Shown in pieces: positions 1 through 6,356 of a stretch of DNA of 48,389 nucleotides. Position 1 is the stretch's first letter. Each line of letters opens with the position of its first letter. The DNA is from Candidatus Magasanikiibacteriota bacterium (GTDB lineage Bacteria > Patescibacteriota > Patescibacteriia > Magasanikbacterales > UBA922). The notes below the pieces were generated by a model. It saw only the letters and a list, made by a program, of their open reading frames with translations, ran no database searches and had not been told where the DNA came from. The stretch is taken from the NCBI GenBank assembly GCA_002716765.1, contig PBBY01000014.1, forward strand, positions 1-48,389, given 5' to 3'. The position numbers and the translations under genes are program-made.

Positions 1-125
1 ATACAATAATACAAAAAACACTCAATGACGAGTGTTTTTTGTCCTAAACCGTTTCTATGCAGAACATAAAAACGGTAATTGGTGGTCACGCAATACAGAA
101 AAGAATTTTCTTGTATGTTGTGACA
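1..125. repeat. Direct repeat copy 1, 3' flank of an accessory cassette
   Basis: This stretch recurs at 2359-2482. The first ~100 bases are essentially identical, and the last ~25 differ by small indels and substitutions. It begins at the window edge, so its left boundary is unknown. It contains a perfect terminator hairpin and lies just downstream of the minus-strand gene at 150-875. Copy 2 has the same relation to the HD-domain gene at 2520-3731. Short matching sequence (ACTAAACTAA) continues towards both stop codons. It reads as the shared 3' end of two gene cassettes. No ORF is seen in it. Confidence 0.9.
13..40 (-). terminator. Bidirectional intrinsic terminator in repeat copy 1
   Basis: A perfect 11-bp stem (AAAAAACACTC / GAGTGTTTTTT) closes a 6-nt loop AATGAC. 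A-run and T-run flanks allow termination in either direction. It sits about 110 bp past the stop of the minus-strand gene ending at 150. Confidence 0.85.
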
Positions 126-149
126 AATTGAAAGAACTAAACTAACTAA

Positions 150-875
150 TTAATCTGCGAGATGCCGCTTCACAACCCCTACAGCAGCTAGAAACTCTTG
201 ACGATCCCTACACTTAACAAACTGCCGCGACCCATGCACCGGTCCAGATAATGTCTCACCTTCACTATCAACCTCATCTGACCACTCGAAGTCCTCAAGT
301 CCTAGTGAAGGAAGGTAGGTGCCAATAAAATATAGCTGATACTTCTCCATATAAATTGTCCCAAACTGAAACCCAGCCAAATAGGCCCCCTGAATACAAC
401 CGTCGACAACCCCATGAGGAAAGCCATGAGTCTTGGTCTCAAAGGTGGATTGCATTACCTCAAGCTCATCTCGAGCTGCCCTTAGACGAGCCTCTGGGTC
501 TGAAGCAAGAAATCCAAAGCTATGTAACTGCCATAAAAACCCTTCCTGATCCACCGCCCCCTCCAAGCAAACACTAGACGCCGCAAGCCACCATACCGTC
601 TCAGAGTCAGGGTCCATATCTTCCGACTCTGTGCGCACCTGCTCAACTGCTCCAGCAGTATACGCAGCATGGAGAGTAGCGGACAGTTTCTGCTTATCAC
701 GCGGAATTAAATCCAGCGCGCAAGCGATACCAGCGTCAAAACCAGGACCCTCACTTCCTGAGCCAGGAACCCTCGAAACGAGTGACTCCGCCGGAATGTA
801 TGAAGGCCAGTTTCCCAATGCGGCAACCCGACCTGCGTTTTTACGAACAGTATTTTGAATTTTAGAAATGCTCAT
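150..875 (-). CDS. Unknown accessory protein, 241 aa
   Basis: I do not recognise this protein. The chosen ATG at 875 begins MSISKIQNTVRKNAG and is preceded by a strong SD (GGAGG, minus strand, 883-887). The frame stays open upstream to an ATG at 971 that sits 6 nt beyond the -10 box. That would add a hydrophobic ~34-residue segment resembling a membrane anchor, with leaderless initiation. The body looks soluble, acidic near the C-terminus and rich in Gly/Ala, with no familiar motif. The gene appears clearly GC-richer than the core genes. It lies in a module whose promoter-leader and 3' repeat match those of the HD-domain gene at 2520-3731, which suggests acquisition as a self-contained cassette. 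Function unknown; coding status is supported by the SD, promoter and terminator. Confidence 0.75.
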   Translation of the reverse strand: MSISKIQNTVRKNAGRVAALGNWPSYIPAESLVSRVPGSGSEGPGFDAGIACALDLIPRDKQKLSATLHAAYTAGAVEQVRTESEDMDPDSETVWWLAASSVCLEGAVDQEGFLWQLHSFGFLASDPEARLRAARDELEVMQSTFETKTHGFPHGVVDGCIQGAYLAGFQFGTIYMEKYQLYFIGTYLPSLGLEDFEWSDEVDSEGETLSGPVHGSRQFVKCRDRQEFLAAVGVVKRHLAD

Positions 876-977
876 AATTAACCTCCAATAAAGGGAGAAA
901 AAGTAAACCACAAACCCAGAGCAAATAAGGAAAGTGGCTAAGATTTTAAATGAAAGCCGAATGGCAATCATGAGCAC

Positions 978-1006
978 ACCTTACCACACTTCTGCACATT
1001 TGTCAA
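978..1006 (-). promoter_or_regulatory. Promoter of the 241-aa accessory gene
   Basis: Minus-strand -35 TTGACA (1006-1001) and -10 TAAGGT (983-978) are separated by 17 nt. The spacer, both boxes and the first ~30 bases of leader closely match the promoter at 3822-3850. Predicted transcription would start at or very near the ATG at 971, so a leaderless start is possible besides the SD-led start at 875. Confidence 0.8.
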
Positions 1007-1375
1007 GTGTTGAGTGTTATGAAAATGTGTAAATTAACTAAATTAAACAAAATCTACATTTTATAGCAAACCATATCTCCTGCCATTTCGAACTGGATGT
1101 CAGAAATCTGTAATGAAATAACATGTGTGTGAAAACTTCAAGCATTTGGCGAATGAAGAAAGAATCTGGAGGCAAGGTAAAGCGGTGCCAAAGGCACATA
1201 AGCCACCTGTTTGAGGAGTAAAGTGACGAGTTTTGGCTTATGAGTTTTACCGAGTCCCGAATTCTCTGAATGAGTCATCCGCTCAGTACTTTTTGCGCAA
1301 CTTTTTGGTGCCAAAAAGTGAATGAAAAAATATTCAATGTATTGAAAAGTATTACCATTTCAATCACCAAAACCC
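1007..1375. other. Intergenic spacer with inverted repeats and a 46-codon ORF
   Basis: This 370-bp gap separates two divergent promoters. The part from ~1130 to 1320 is GC-richer than its flanks and dense in dyads: GTGCC-AAA-GGCAC (1185-1197), CATAAGCCA / TGGCTTATG (1197-1205 with 1234-1242), and ACTTTTTGG-TG-CCAAAAAGT (1300-1319). The minus strand holds a 46-codon ORF from ATG 1278 to TGA 1138. It has no convincing ribosome-binding site, and its arginine/leucine/proline-rich peptide resembles no family I know. I regard it as an unproven ORF in a structured spacer. Confidence 0.5.
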
Positions 1376-1404
1376 TTGACAAAACAGTATTTCCATGGTA
1401 TGGT
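1376..1404 (+). promoter_or_regulatory. Promoter of the glycosyltransferase-like gene
   Basis: -35 TTGACA (1376-1381), 17-nt spacer, -10 TATGGT (1399-1404). Predicted start near 1411 gives a ~36-nt leader with a GAGGAG SD at 1435-1440 before the ATG at 1447. Confidence 0.75.
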
Positions 1405-1446
1405 TAACACAAGCCATATGGGCGAATATTACAGAGGAGTCTCAAC

Positions 1447-2304
1447 ATGAGACACGCTACTGACAAAAAAAAGAATACATTTGGTTTACTTCTTCGGGTG
1501 TATTCCCAAAATGTGGATGATATACCTAAAAGAATAAAAATGGTAGAAAACGCCATAAGCGCAGCTGGACCTTTTGTTTCTCGAATTGACGTCCTTGTTT
1601 GGGCGGACAAAGAGTATATCGACAGTGATTGCGGATCAACAACCAGCGTACTAAGAGCACGCTTTAGAGGAAATAAGTTGGTACACATTTCTGAAGTAAA
1701 GAATGGTGATCTTTTTTGCAGCGTATTAAATTACGGCATTGCTTTACAAACAAAAAATGCTGTTGATTACACTATCGTTGCATCACCAGAGGCGTTCAGT
1801 TATATGACGCCGTCTACCATGAATAATATTACTCAGGCAGCAAAAGATGGGGCACTAGCAATTGGTGTAGCAATAAACGAACTAACAAATTCCATTTTGG
1901 AAGGAAGAATTGCAAATACCTTTGCCGCATGGCACAATCTCTCATTGCTCACAGTTGGTGGATTTGACCTTTTGGCTGCAAAACCCAAAGTACCAGAAAT
2001 GGGAGAACATGTAATGGGGTGGAGCAAAGAAAATGACAAAAAAGTCTTTTACCCGCTTGCCGGCGTAGAAGAAGTTATTCCTTTAGCACGATTAGTGGAA
2101 ACATTTGGAAAATGTATTGCCACCATTCTTCCATCTGGAGATGGTGTGCAGAAATACGAAACACCAGAAGTAAGTACAGAAGCGTACGAAAGACATGTTA
2201 GAAAAATTGCAACAAAATTTAGAAGACAAATAATACATTTGTCAAAAATAAATACCAACCCTGAATTATTGACTGGTGGCATCTTACCAGGATACCCTAA
2301 GTAA
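1447..2304 (+). CDS. Glycosyltransferase-like protein (GT-A type suspected), 285 aa
   Basis: The ATG at 1447 follows a good SD (GAGGAG). The protein opens with a strand-like segment FGLLLRVYSQNVDDIPKRI and a second at about residues 49-53 (RIDVLVWAD). Near residue 100 it has LNYGIALQTKNAVDYTIVAS, then a segment ending in NTFAAWHNLSLLTVGGFD around residues 158-175. That order (nucleotide-binding strands, a central hydrophobic segment before an acceptor region, a GGFD-like element) resembles family-2 glycosyltransferases with a GT-A fold. No clean DxD metal motif is evident, so the assignment is tentative. No signal peptide or membrane helix is seen. It has its own promoter and terminator and is the only plus-strand gene in the accessory block. 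Confidence 0.6.
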   Translation: MRHATDKKKNTFGLLLRVYSQNVDDIPKRIKMVENAISAAGPFVSRIDVLVWADKEYIDSDCGSTTSVLRARFRGNKLVHISEVKNGDLFCSVLNYGIALQTKNAVDYTIVASPEAFSYMTPSTMNNITQAAKDGALAIGVAINELTNSILEGRIANTFAAWHNLSLLTVGGFDLLAAKPKVPEMGEHVMGWSKENDKKVFYPLAGVEEVIPLARLVETFGKCIATILPSGDGVQKYETPEVSTEAYERHVRKIATKFRRQIIHLSKINTNPELLTGGILPGYPK

Positions 2305-2322
2305 TACAGAGTTTGGCCTCAA

Positions 2323-2358
2323 TCCTTAGAAGTTCTTACATTACCTAGGGATTTTTTT
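2323..2358 (+). terminator. Terminator of the glycosyltransferase-like gene
   Basis: Seven-bp stem TCCTTAG / CTAGGGA (2323-2329 with 2345-2351, one G-U pair when transcribed), followed directly by seven T. It lies 19 nt past the stop and abuts repeat copy 2. Confidence 0.7.
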
Positions 2359-2482
2359 ATACAATAATACAAAAAACACTCAATGACGAGTGTTTTTTGT
2401 CCTAAACCGTTTCTATGCAGAACATAAAAACGGTAATTGGTGGTCACGCAATACAGAGAAAGAATTCTTGTATTTTGTGACA
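2359..2482. repeat. Direct repeat copy 2, 3' flank of the HD-domain gene
   Basis: Second copy of the 1-125 sequence, offset by 2358 bp. Identity is near complete to about 2458, then several small differences occur up to a shared TGTGACA. It lies between converging genes and supplies the terminator for the minus-strand HD-domain gene. Confidence 0.9.
2371..2398 (-). terminator. Bidirectional intrinsic terminator in repeat copy 2
   Basis: Same 11-bp stem and AATGAC loop as at 13-40. It sits ~120 bp beyond the stop of the HD-domain gene and would also back up the terminator of the converging plus-strand gene. Confidence 0.85.
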
Positions 2483-2519
2483 GTTATAAGGAGCTCTACT
2501 ACTAAACTAATAATGACTA

Positions 2520-3731
2520 CTATTTAAGCTTTTTAAGCGCTTTACGAACGTCTTTATTGTAACGCCCAAGCCCTCTACCGGTCTCTTGAGAAAGGATACC
2601 TAGGTTTCCCATATCCTCAACTACCATCATCAGAACCTCTTCGGGAAGAGCGATACCACTAAGTACAGCACAGACGTCTTCTTTAGAACGGAGCTGAAGT
2701 TGGCATGCTTTTATGATACGGTCACACGCCTCCTGGACTGTTTCTTCACGAAACGCATCTTTAGCGTTTTTTAGACTACGCACCATATCTGCCAATTTAA
2801 GCTCATCAAGATGATTAGGCAAATCAAGGCGCTGACTAAACGGTGTAAGACCGTCATATACAGAATTTCTGGTTCGAGAACCATACGTTGTATACGGCCC
2901 TCTCTTTTTCATCTCTTTTTCGTGAACACTTAAAAAAAGCTCATGCTTTCCTAGTTGACCACAAAGTAATTCGAATTTTCTTAAGGCCAAAAACGAAAAG
3001 GAGAAGTTAATGAAGTTAGTCAGATCAGGCTCTCCATTCTCTCTTAACGAAGCCATCTGATCAGCATAATTACACACCAGAATCAAGCCGGCAACAAGGT
3101 CGTCGCAATTAAAGAGTTTGAATGCTCTACCAATATCAACACTAGAATAATCTTTCGAATTTTCGTGTGTTGCAACTATGTACTTAAGTACTTCACTAAT
3201 ATCCTCCCGATCTTTAAACCTCTCAGCGGTGCAAGCACCATGTTTTCCAGGGAGATCATCAGTTGGATTTTGGTGATAATACGAGATTTGAATAATCCCA
3301 TTTTCTTTGCAAAACCTATCCAATTCCTCTCCAGCTGTTCCCGTAAACATAGTGACCCACTCATCCCAACTCACCTGAAGCATGGTCCCCTTCTTACCTT
3401 CTACGGTACGAAGTGGACTACATGAAGAAAGCTTAAGACTGAGACGACTCCCTTTGTCGAAGTCATGAAGAAGCACATATTTTTGGCAAAATTCTATACC
3501 TACACAGTTTACCGCCTCAACCATAATCTCTTTAACAGCTTTCGGTATACGAGCATCTATTACACCTTCTCCCACATCCTCAATCGTTTTCATAGCAAGC
3601 TCAAGATGGTTCCAAAGGAAAGACCCTTCTTTGTGATACGGTCCAAATTGTGGAACCATGAGAGTTTTGATCACCCAAGATCTAAGATCTTCTGGGATTA
3701 AGACCATAATAAGTCGGACTAATGCGTCCAT
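2520..3731 (-). CDS. HD-domain-like protein, possible metal-dependent phosphohydrolase, 403 aa
   Basis: The chosen ATG at 3731 (MDALVRLIMVLIPEDL) has a strong GGAGG SD on the minus strand (3738-3742). The frame is open to an ATG at 3815 that would sit 6 nt from the -10 box. The N-terminal third carries histidines in YHKEGSFLWNHLELA (residues ~32-46), then LLHDFDKG (His89-Asp90), resembling the paired His and HD doublet of HD-superfamily hydrolases. A later THEN and YADQM segment could supply the remaining ligands. The C-terminal half has no recognised domain. HD proteins commonly cleave phosphomonoesters, phosphodiesters or nucleotides; the substrate here is unknown. It shares its promoter-leader and 3' repeat with the unrelated 150-875 gene. 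A defence role is possible but unsupported by neighbours. Confidence 0.7.
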   Translation of the reverse strand: MDALVRLIMVLIPEDLRSWVIKTLMVPQFGPYHKEGSFLWNHLELAMKTIEDVGEGVIDARIPKAVKEIMVEAVNCVGIEFCQKYVLLHDFDKGSRLSLKLSSCSPLRTVEGKKGTMLQVSWDEWVTMFTGTAGEELDRFCKENGIIQISYYHQNPTDDLPGKHGACTAERFKDREDISEVLKYIVATHENSKDYSSVDIGRAFKLFNCDDLVAGLILVCNYADQMASLRENGEPDLTNFINFSFSFLALRKFELLCGQLGKHELFLSVHEKEMKKRGPYTTYGSRTRNSVYDGLTPFSQRLDLPNHLDELKLADMVRSLKNAKDAFREETVQEACDRIIKACQLQLRSKEDVCAVLSGIALPEEVLMMVVEDMGNLGILSQETGRGLGRYNKDVRKALKKLK

Positions 3732-3821
3732 AAAGCACCTCCATGATGCAAAGTAGAACCCAACACATTGTATTGTGAAGGGGTATTGTAAAGAAGAACG
3801 CCCAATGGCATTCATGCAGAA

Positions 3822-3850
3822 ACCTTACCAAACTTTTGCACATTTGTCAA
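3822..3850 (-). promoter_or_regulatory. Promoter of the HD-domain gene
   Basis: Minus-strand -35 TTGACA (3850-3845), 17-nt spacer, -10 TAAGGT (3827-3822). The 29-bp block matches the promoter at 978-1006 at almost every position, and the similarity continues into the leader (ATG, then TGCCATT, then GGC). Confidence 0.8.
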
Positions 3851-3877
3851 GTGTTAATTTTTCAAAATATACACAAT

Positions 3878-4834
3878 TTACTTAACAGCACCAATGAGCG
3901 CGTTATACACATCGTCAACATATGAAGACGATAGACGGTCTAGTGTGTCAGCACTTGATTGATATACCTGCATCAAATTGTCAAAATCACCCATCAAAAA
4001 AGCTGTTTTTTGAAGATATTTATCCATAGACCTAATAGGAAAACCAAGTTTCAAGAGTCTTGGATCATCATGAATAGTTGTTTTTGTATTGCCTACAGAA
4101 TCAACAATAAGCATGCGTTTCGCTTTTTCAAGCAACTCCCCGTACTCTTCTTCAAATGCTCGATACCCTCGTCCCCAGTATACCGGATAATCATAGGAAA
4201 GTTCCTCATTTCCACCAATAACATAAAGTGTGTTACTTAGTGTCTCCCGAGCATCAACACAAGCACGAACCACAGTGTATGTACCCGAAGCATTGTCGAT
4301 AGCGCCAGGACCAATTGAATCATAATGAGTAAACACAATGTATTCAGGATCGATAGTGTTGCCAACTAAAATATTTGCCGAAACATGGTCTACGGGCACC
4401 ACCTCAACAATTCCATTAACTTCCTTTGCCTGGACAAGAGTTGGAATGTCTAAAGCATCAACAGCAACAGAGGGGGCAAAATAAAAATTTGCCTGAGAAA
4501 TAGCACCAGGACAGCGCGGGTTAAAATTAATGTTTGTGTCATCAATATTTTTTTGTGAACTAATCAAAGAACTTAATAAGTGATACTGATTTGGTATTTC
4601 TCCGCTTCGCAATCCTGTTGGTAAACACGGAACTACCGCACCGTCGGCGACCAGAGAAACATGATCATACCGTGGCAATCGTGTATTAAATTCTTGCACC
4701 AAAAAATCAACACCGGAACGTAAAAGAAATGATTCAATCATCTTTCTACCTTGCACCTCAACACCCCCCTGCCTGTGCCCCAAAGCAACAAAATCAGCAA
4801 GCCAAGATGCATATGGAATAGATAATAAAGACAT
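3878..4834 (-). CDS. M28-type zinc peptidase-like protein, 318 aa
   Basis: Signature segments of the M28 aminopeptidase fold occur in order: FTHYDSIGPGAIDNASG (~164-180; first His, bridging Asp in DNASG), GGNEELSYD (~207-215; Glu-Glu pair) and IVDSVGN (~242-248; Asp). The last zinc ligand, normally a His shortly before a DT pair, is not evident: the equivalent stretch reads VYQSSADTLDRL. Catalysis may therefore be altered or lost. No signal peptide is seen, so the protein is probably cytoplasmic. It lies 75 nt downstream of an unknown 267-aa gene and probably shares its mRNA and its structured leader. There is no SD before the ATG. The family assignment is good; activity is uncertain. Confidence 0.8.
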   Translation of the reverse strand: MSLLSIPYASWLADFVALGHRQGGVEVQGRKMIESFLLRSGVDFLVQEFNTRLPRYDHVSLVADGAVVPCLPTGLRSGEIPNQYHLLSSLISSQKNIDDTNINFNPRCPGAISQANFYFAPSVAVDALDIPTLVQAKEVNGIVEVVPVDHVSANILVGNTIDPEYIVFTHYDSIGPGAIDNASGTYTVVRACVDARETLSNTLYVIGGNEELSYDYPVYWGRGYRAFEEEYGELLEKAKRMLIVDSVGNTKTTIHDDPRLLKLGFPIRSMDKYLQKTAFLMGDFDNLMQVYQSSADTLDRLSSSYVDDVYNALIGAVK

Positions 4835-4909
4835 AAAATGTATTAAAATAAATTAGAGGGGCCCTGTAAAAAGACCCCCACACACACCCAACCTCAAAAG
4901 CTTTACATG

Positions 4910-5713
4910 CTACAAAATCATCGAGCGATCTTGATCGTGCATTACCGCAGGAACAGCGTCATACCAGTTAAAACCTTCGGCAGGATAAAACCCTTGCCAA
5001 CGGTGCCAACGCGGCATTGGAACAATCAACGGTGTTAAACCAAATAATGACTGCACTTCCTTAAAGCTAGGTTCAAACACCTCGGCCGTAAATCGATCCA
5101 ACACCTCTCCAGACTCACCACCATGATAATCTTCGAACAATACCCCGTGGGCCACAAACATTGCAAGGTACGCCGTATAATAATCTTTTGCCCGACCAAA
5201 ATCGCCAAACCACTCAGAATAGTCAGCAAAAAAAGCTGCATGACCAGACAAGTGCTGATTTCGCTCGTGCTCATGAAAACGAACCAAAGGTCGACTTCTG
5301 TCTTGACACATAATACTTCCAAGCTGCTGCCCCTGACAACGGGGCATGGTCTGCAGAACACGCTTTTCTGTTTTTGGACCACCCGAACGACCGATACCAC
5401 AAAACACATGATGTTTAATAAGTGATCGCTTATACGAACTAAGAGATACAAATGTATCGTCAATATACGACCCAAAATACGGGACCAGACCACTCGCCTC
5501 AGCCAATCGATAAAAAACTGCATCTTCCATCCGAAACGCAGGAGCGTGACGAAAAAATACACCAAAAGGTTTATTGAACCGAGCAATATCAGGAAGATTT
5601 TTTCCACCAACAGAGAGAAAATAATCGGTCAGAAGGGGTTTTACCTCTTCACGTTGCCTTAGTATTGTAGCCGCCTCATGCGCGCCAATATAAAATGATT
5701 GTGTTTCAAGCAC
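4910..5713 (-). CDS. Unknown protein, 267 aa, partner of the M28-like gene
   Basis: Starts with GTG at 5713; an in-frame TGA lies just upstream, so no longer start is possible. A weak purine-rich SD (AAAGGGA) precedes it. The protein is rich in His, Phe, Tyr and Trp, with clusters such as RFHEHERNQHLSGHAAFF (~145-162) and PMPRWHRWQGFYPAEGF near the C-terminus. It resembles no family I can name. The His-rich centre might bind metal or be catalytic, but this is speculation. No membrane helix or signal peptide is seen. It is the first gene of a two-gene unit preceded by a leader with an attenuator-like structure (5714-5957). Confidence 0.7.
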   Translation of the reverse strand: MLETQSFYIGAHEAATILRQREEVKPLLTDYFLSVGGKNLPDIARFNKPFGVFFRHAPAFRMEDAVFYRLAEASGLVPYFGSYIDDTFVSLSSYKRSLIKHHVFCGIGRSGGPKTEKRVLQTMPRCQGQQLGSIMCQDRSRPLVRFHEHERNQHLSGHAAFFADYSEWFGDFGRAKDYYTAYLAMFVAHGVLFEDYHGGESGEVLDRFTAEVFEPSFKEVQSLFGLTPLIVPMPRWHRWQGFYPAEGFNWYDAVPAVMHDQDRSMIL

Positions 5714-5957
5714 AAGCTTTCCCTTTCACGAACAAAGAATATAAAAGAACAAGATATACCTCCGATTTATTTGGAGGTTTTTACAAACAAAGATATTTGC
5801 AAAAACCTACAAACAAAAACAGTCGAATGTCTCGACTGTTTTGGAAGATACGTAAAGGGGAATCACTCACCAAACACACAACCAAAACAGTTCGTCTTCT
5901 TAATTGAGACGATATTCTTGGTACAAATAATTCGTGATGGTGTTTTATGATTCATAT
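5714..5957 (-). promoter_or_regulatory. Structured mRNA leader with riboswitch- or attenuator-like fold
   Basis: Read on the minus strand from the predicted start (~5957). A two-part closing stem begins within a few bases: GAATCA and CACC (5953-5948, 5942-5939) pair with GGTG and TGATTC (5871-5868, 5865-5860). Nested inside is ACCAA / TTGGT (5922-5918 with 5885-5881), enclosing TCGTCT / AGACGA (5912-5907 with 5897-5892). The strand ACTGTTTTGG (5891-5882), partly held in that arm, is also perfectly complementary to CCAAAACAGT (5844-5835), the left side of an intrinsic terminator. This gives mutually exclusive antiterminator and terminator folds. Downstream are AGGTTTTT / AAAAACCT and ACCTCC / GGAGGT (5778-5758) hairpins before the GTG start. 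All pairings are read directly; ligand and regulation are unknown. I see no known riboswitch class. Confidence 0.65.
5816..5842 (-). terminator. Intrinsic terminator inside the leader
   Basis: Perfect 11-bp stem AAAACAGTCGA / TCGACTGTTTT with loop GACAT on the minus strand, followed by T-rich sequence (TTTTTGTTT counting the end of the stem). It lies between promoter and first gene, so it would abort transcription unless the alternative 10-bp pairing with 5891-5882 forms. Confidence 0.75.
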
Positions 5958-5963
5958 ATAGTT

Positions 5964-5991
5964 ATATTATCACACCAGAACATGTCGTCAA
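5964..5991 (-). promoter_or_regulatory. Promoter of the 267-aa / M28-like unit
   Basis: Minus-strand -35 TTGACG (5991-5986), 16-nt spacer, -10 TAATAT (5969-5964). The predicted start near 5957 falls a few bases before the 5' arm of the leader's closing stem. Confidence 0.65.
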
Positions 5992-6029
5992 GCAATTTTA
6001 TCCACAACAATATAAAATACTACCAAGCA

Positions 6030-6056
6030 AAAACACTCAATATATATGAGTGTTTT
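6030..6056 (-). terminator. Terminator of tRNA-Arg
   Basis: Ten-bp stem AAAACACTCA / TGAGTGTTTT around an AT-alternating loop, beginning 1 nt past the tRNA 3' end. The stem sequence matches the hairpin at 6204-6234 and resembles those at 13-40 and 2371-2398. Confidence 0.8.
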
Positions 6057-6057
6057 G

Positions 6058-6129
6058 TGCTCTCGCCAGGAATCGAACCTAGACCGGTGGCTCCGCAAGC
6101 CACTGTTCTATCCATTAAACTACAAGAGC
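6058..6129 (-). tRNA. tRNA-Arg, anticodon GCG
   Basis: Cloverleaf on the minus strand. The acceptor stem is GCTCTTG / CGAGAGC with one G-U pair. The anticodon stem GTGGC / GCCAC closes a loop TTGCGGA, giving anticodon GCG. The T-arm contains GGTTCGATTCC. No CCA is encoded. GCG reads CGC (and CGU by wobble); most bacteria instead read these with an A34-containing tRNA whose adenosine is converted to inosine. Confidence 0.92.
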
Positions 6130-6147
6130 ATGAATTCTTTCGTCCAT

Positions 6148-6176
6148 AGTATACGTAAAATATCTTTTTTGGTCAA
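6148..6176 (-). promoter_or_regulatory. Promoter of tRNA-Arg
   Basis: Minus-strand -35 TTGACC (6176-6171), 17-nt spacer, -10 TATACT (6153-6148), placing the start ~12 nt before the mature tRNA. Confidence 0.8.
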
Positions 6177-6203
6177 TATTTTTGGTATAAAACACATACA
6201 AAC

Positions 6204-6234
6204 AAAAAACACTCAATATATATGAGTGTTTTTT
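6204..6234 (-). terminator. Terminator of the 321-aa membrane protein gene
   Basis: Twelve-bp stem AAAAAACACTCA / TGAGTGTTTTTT with an AT-alternating loop. It separates the membrane-protein gene from the tRNA-Arg promoter. The spacer 6235-6356 holds no gene; it ends with a tandem AGCGCCT pair at the gene's 3' edge. Confidence 0.8.
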
Positions 6235-6356
6235 GATTCACTTATAGCATCCTTTTTTAAGAATAATATAAGAAAAAGGTAAAAAGAGCGATAGATTAAA
6301 GTAATAGAGCAGTAATATTCATGTTTCAAGGAAAAAGGAGGAGTAGCGCCTAGCGC

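Noticed and set aside
2359-2482. Insertion-sequence ends flanking 126-2358
   Set aside because: The repeats are direct, contain a terminator, match the 3' ends of genes, and no transposase lies between them.
5035-5610. 191-codon minus-strand open frame
   Set aside because: Overlaps the 267-aa gene in another frame, with no start signals and Leu/Ile/Cys-rich shadow composition.
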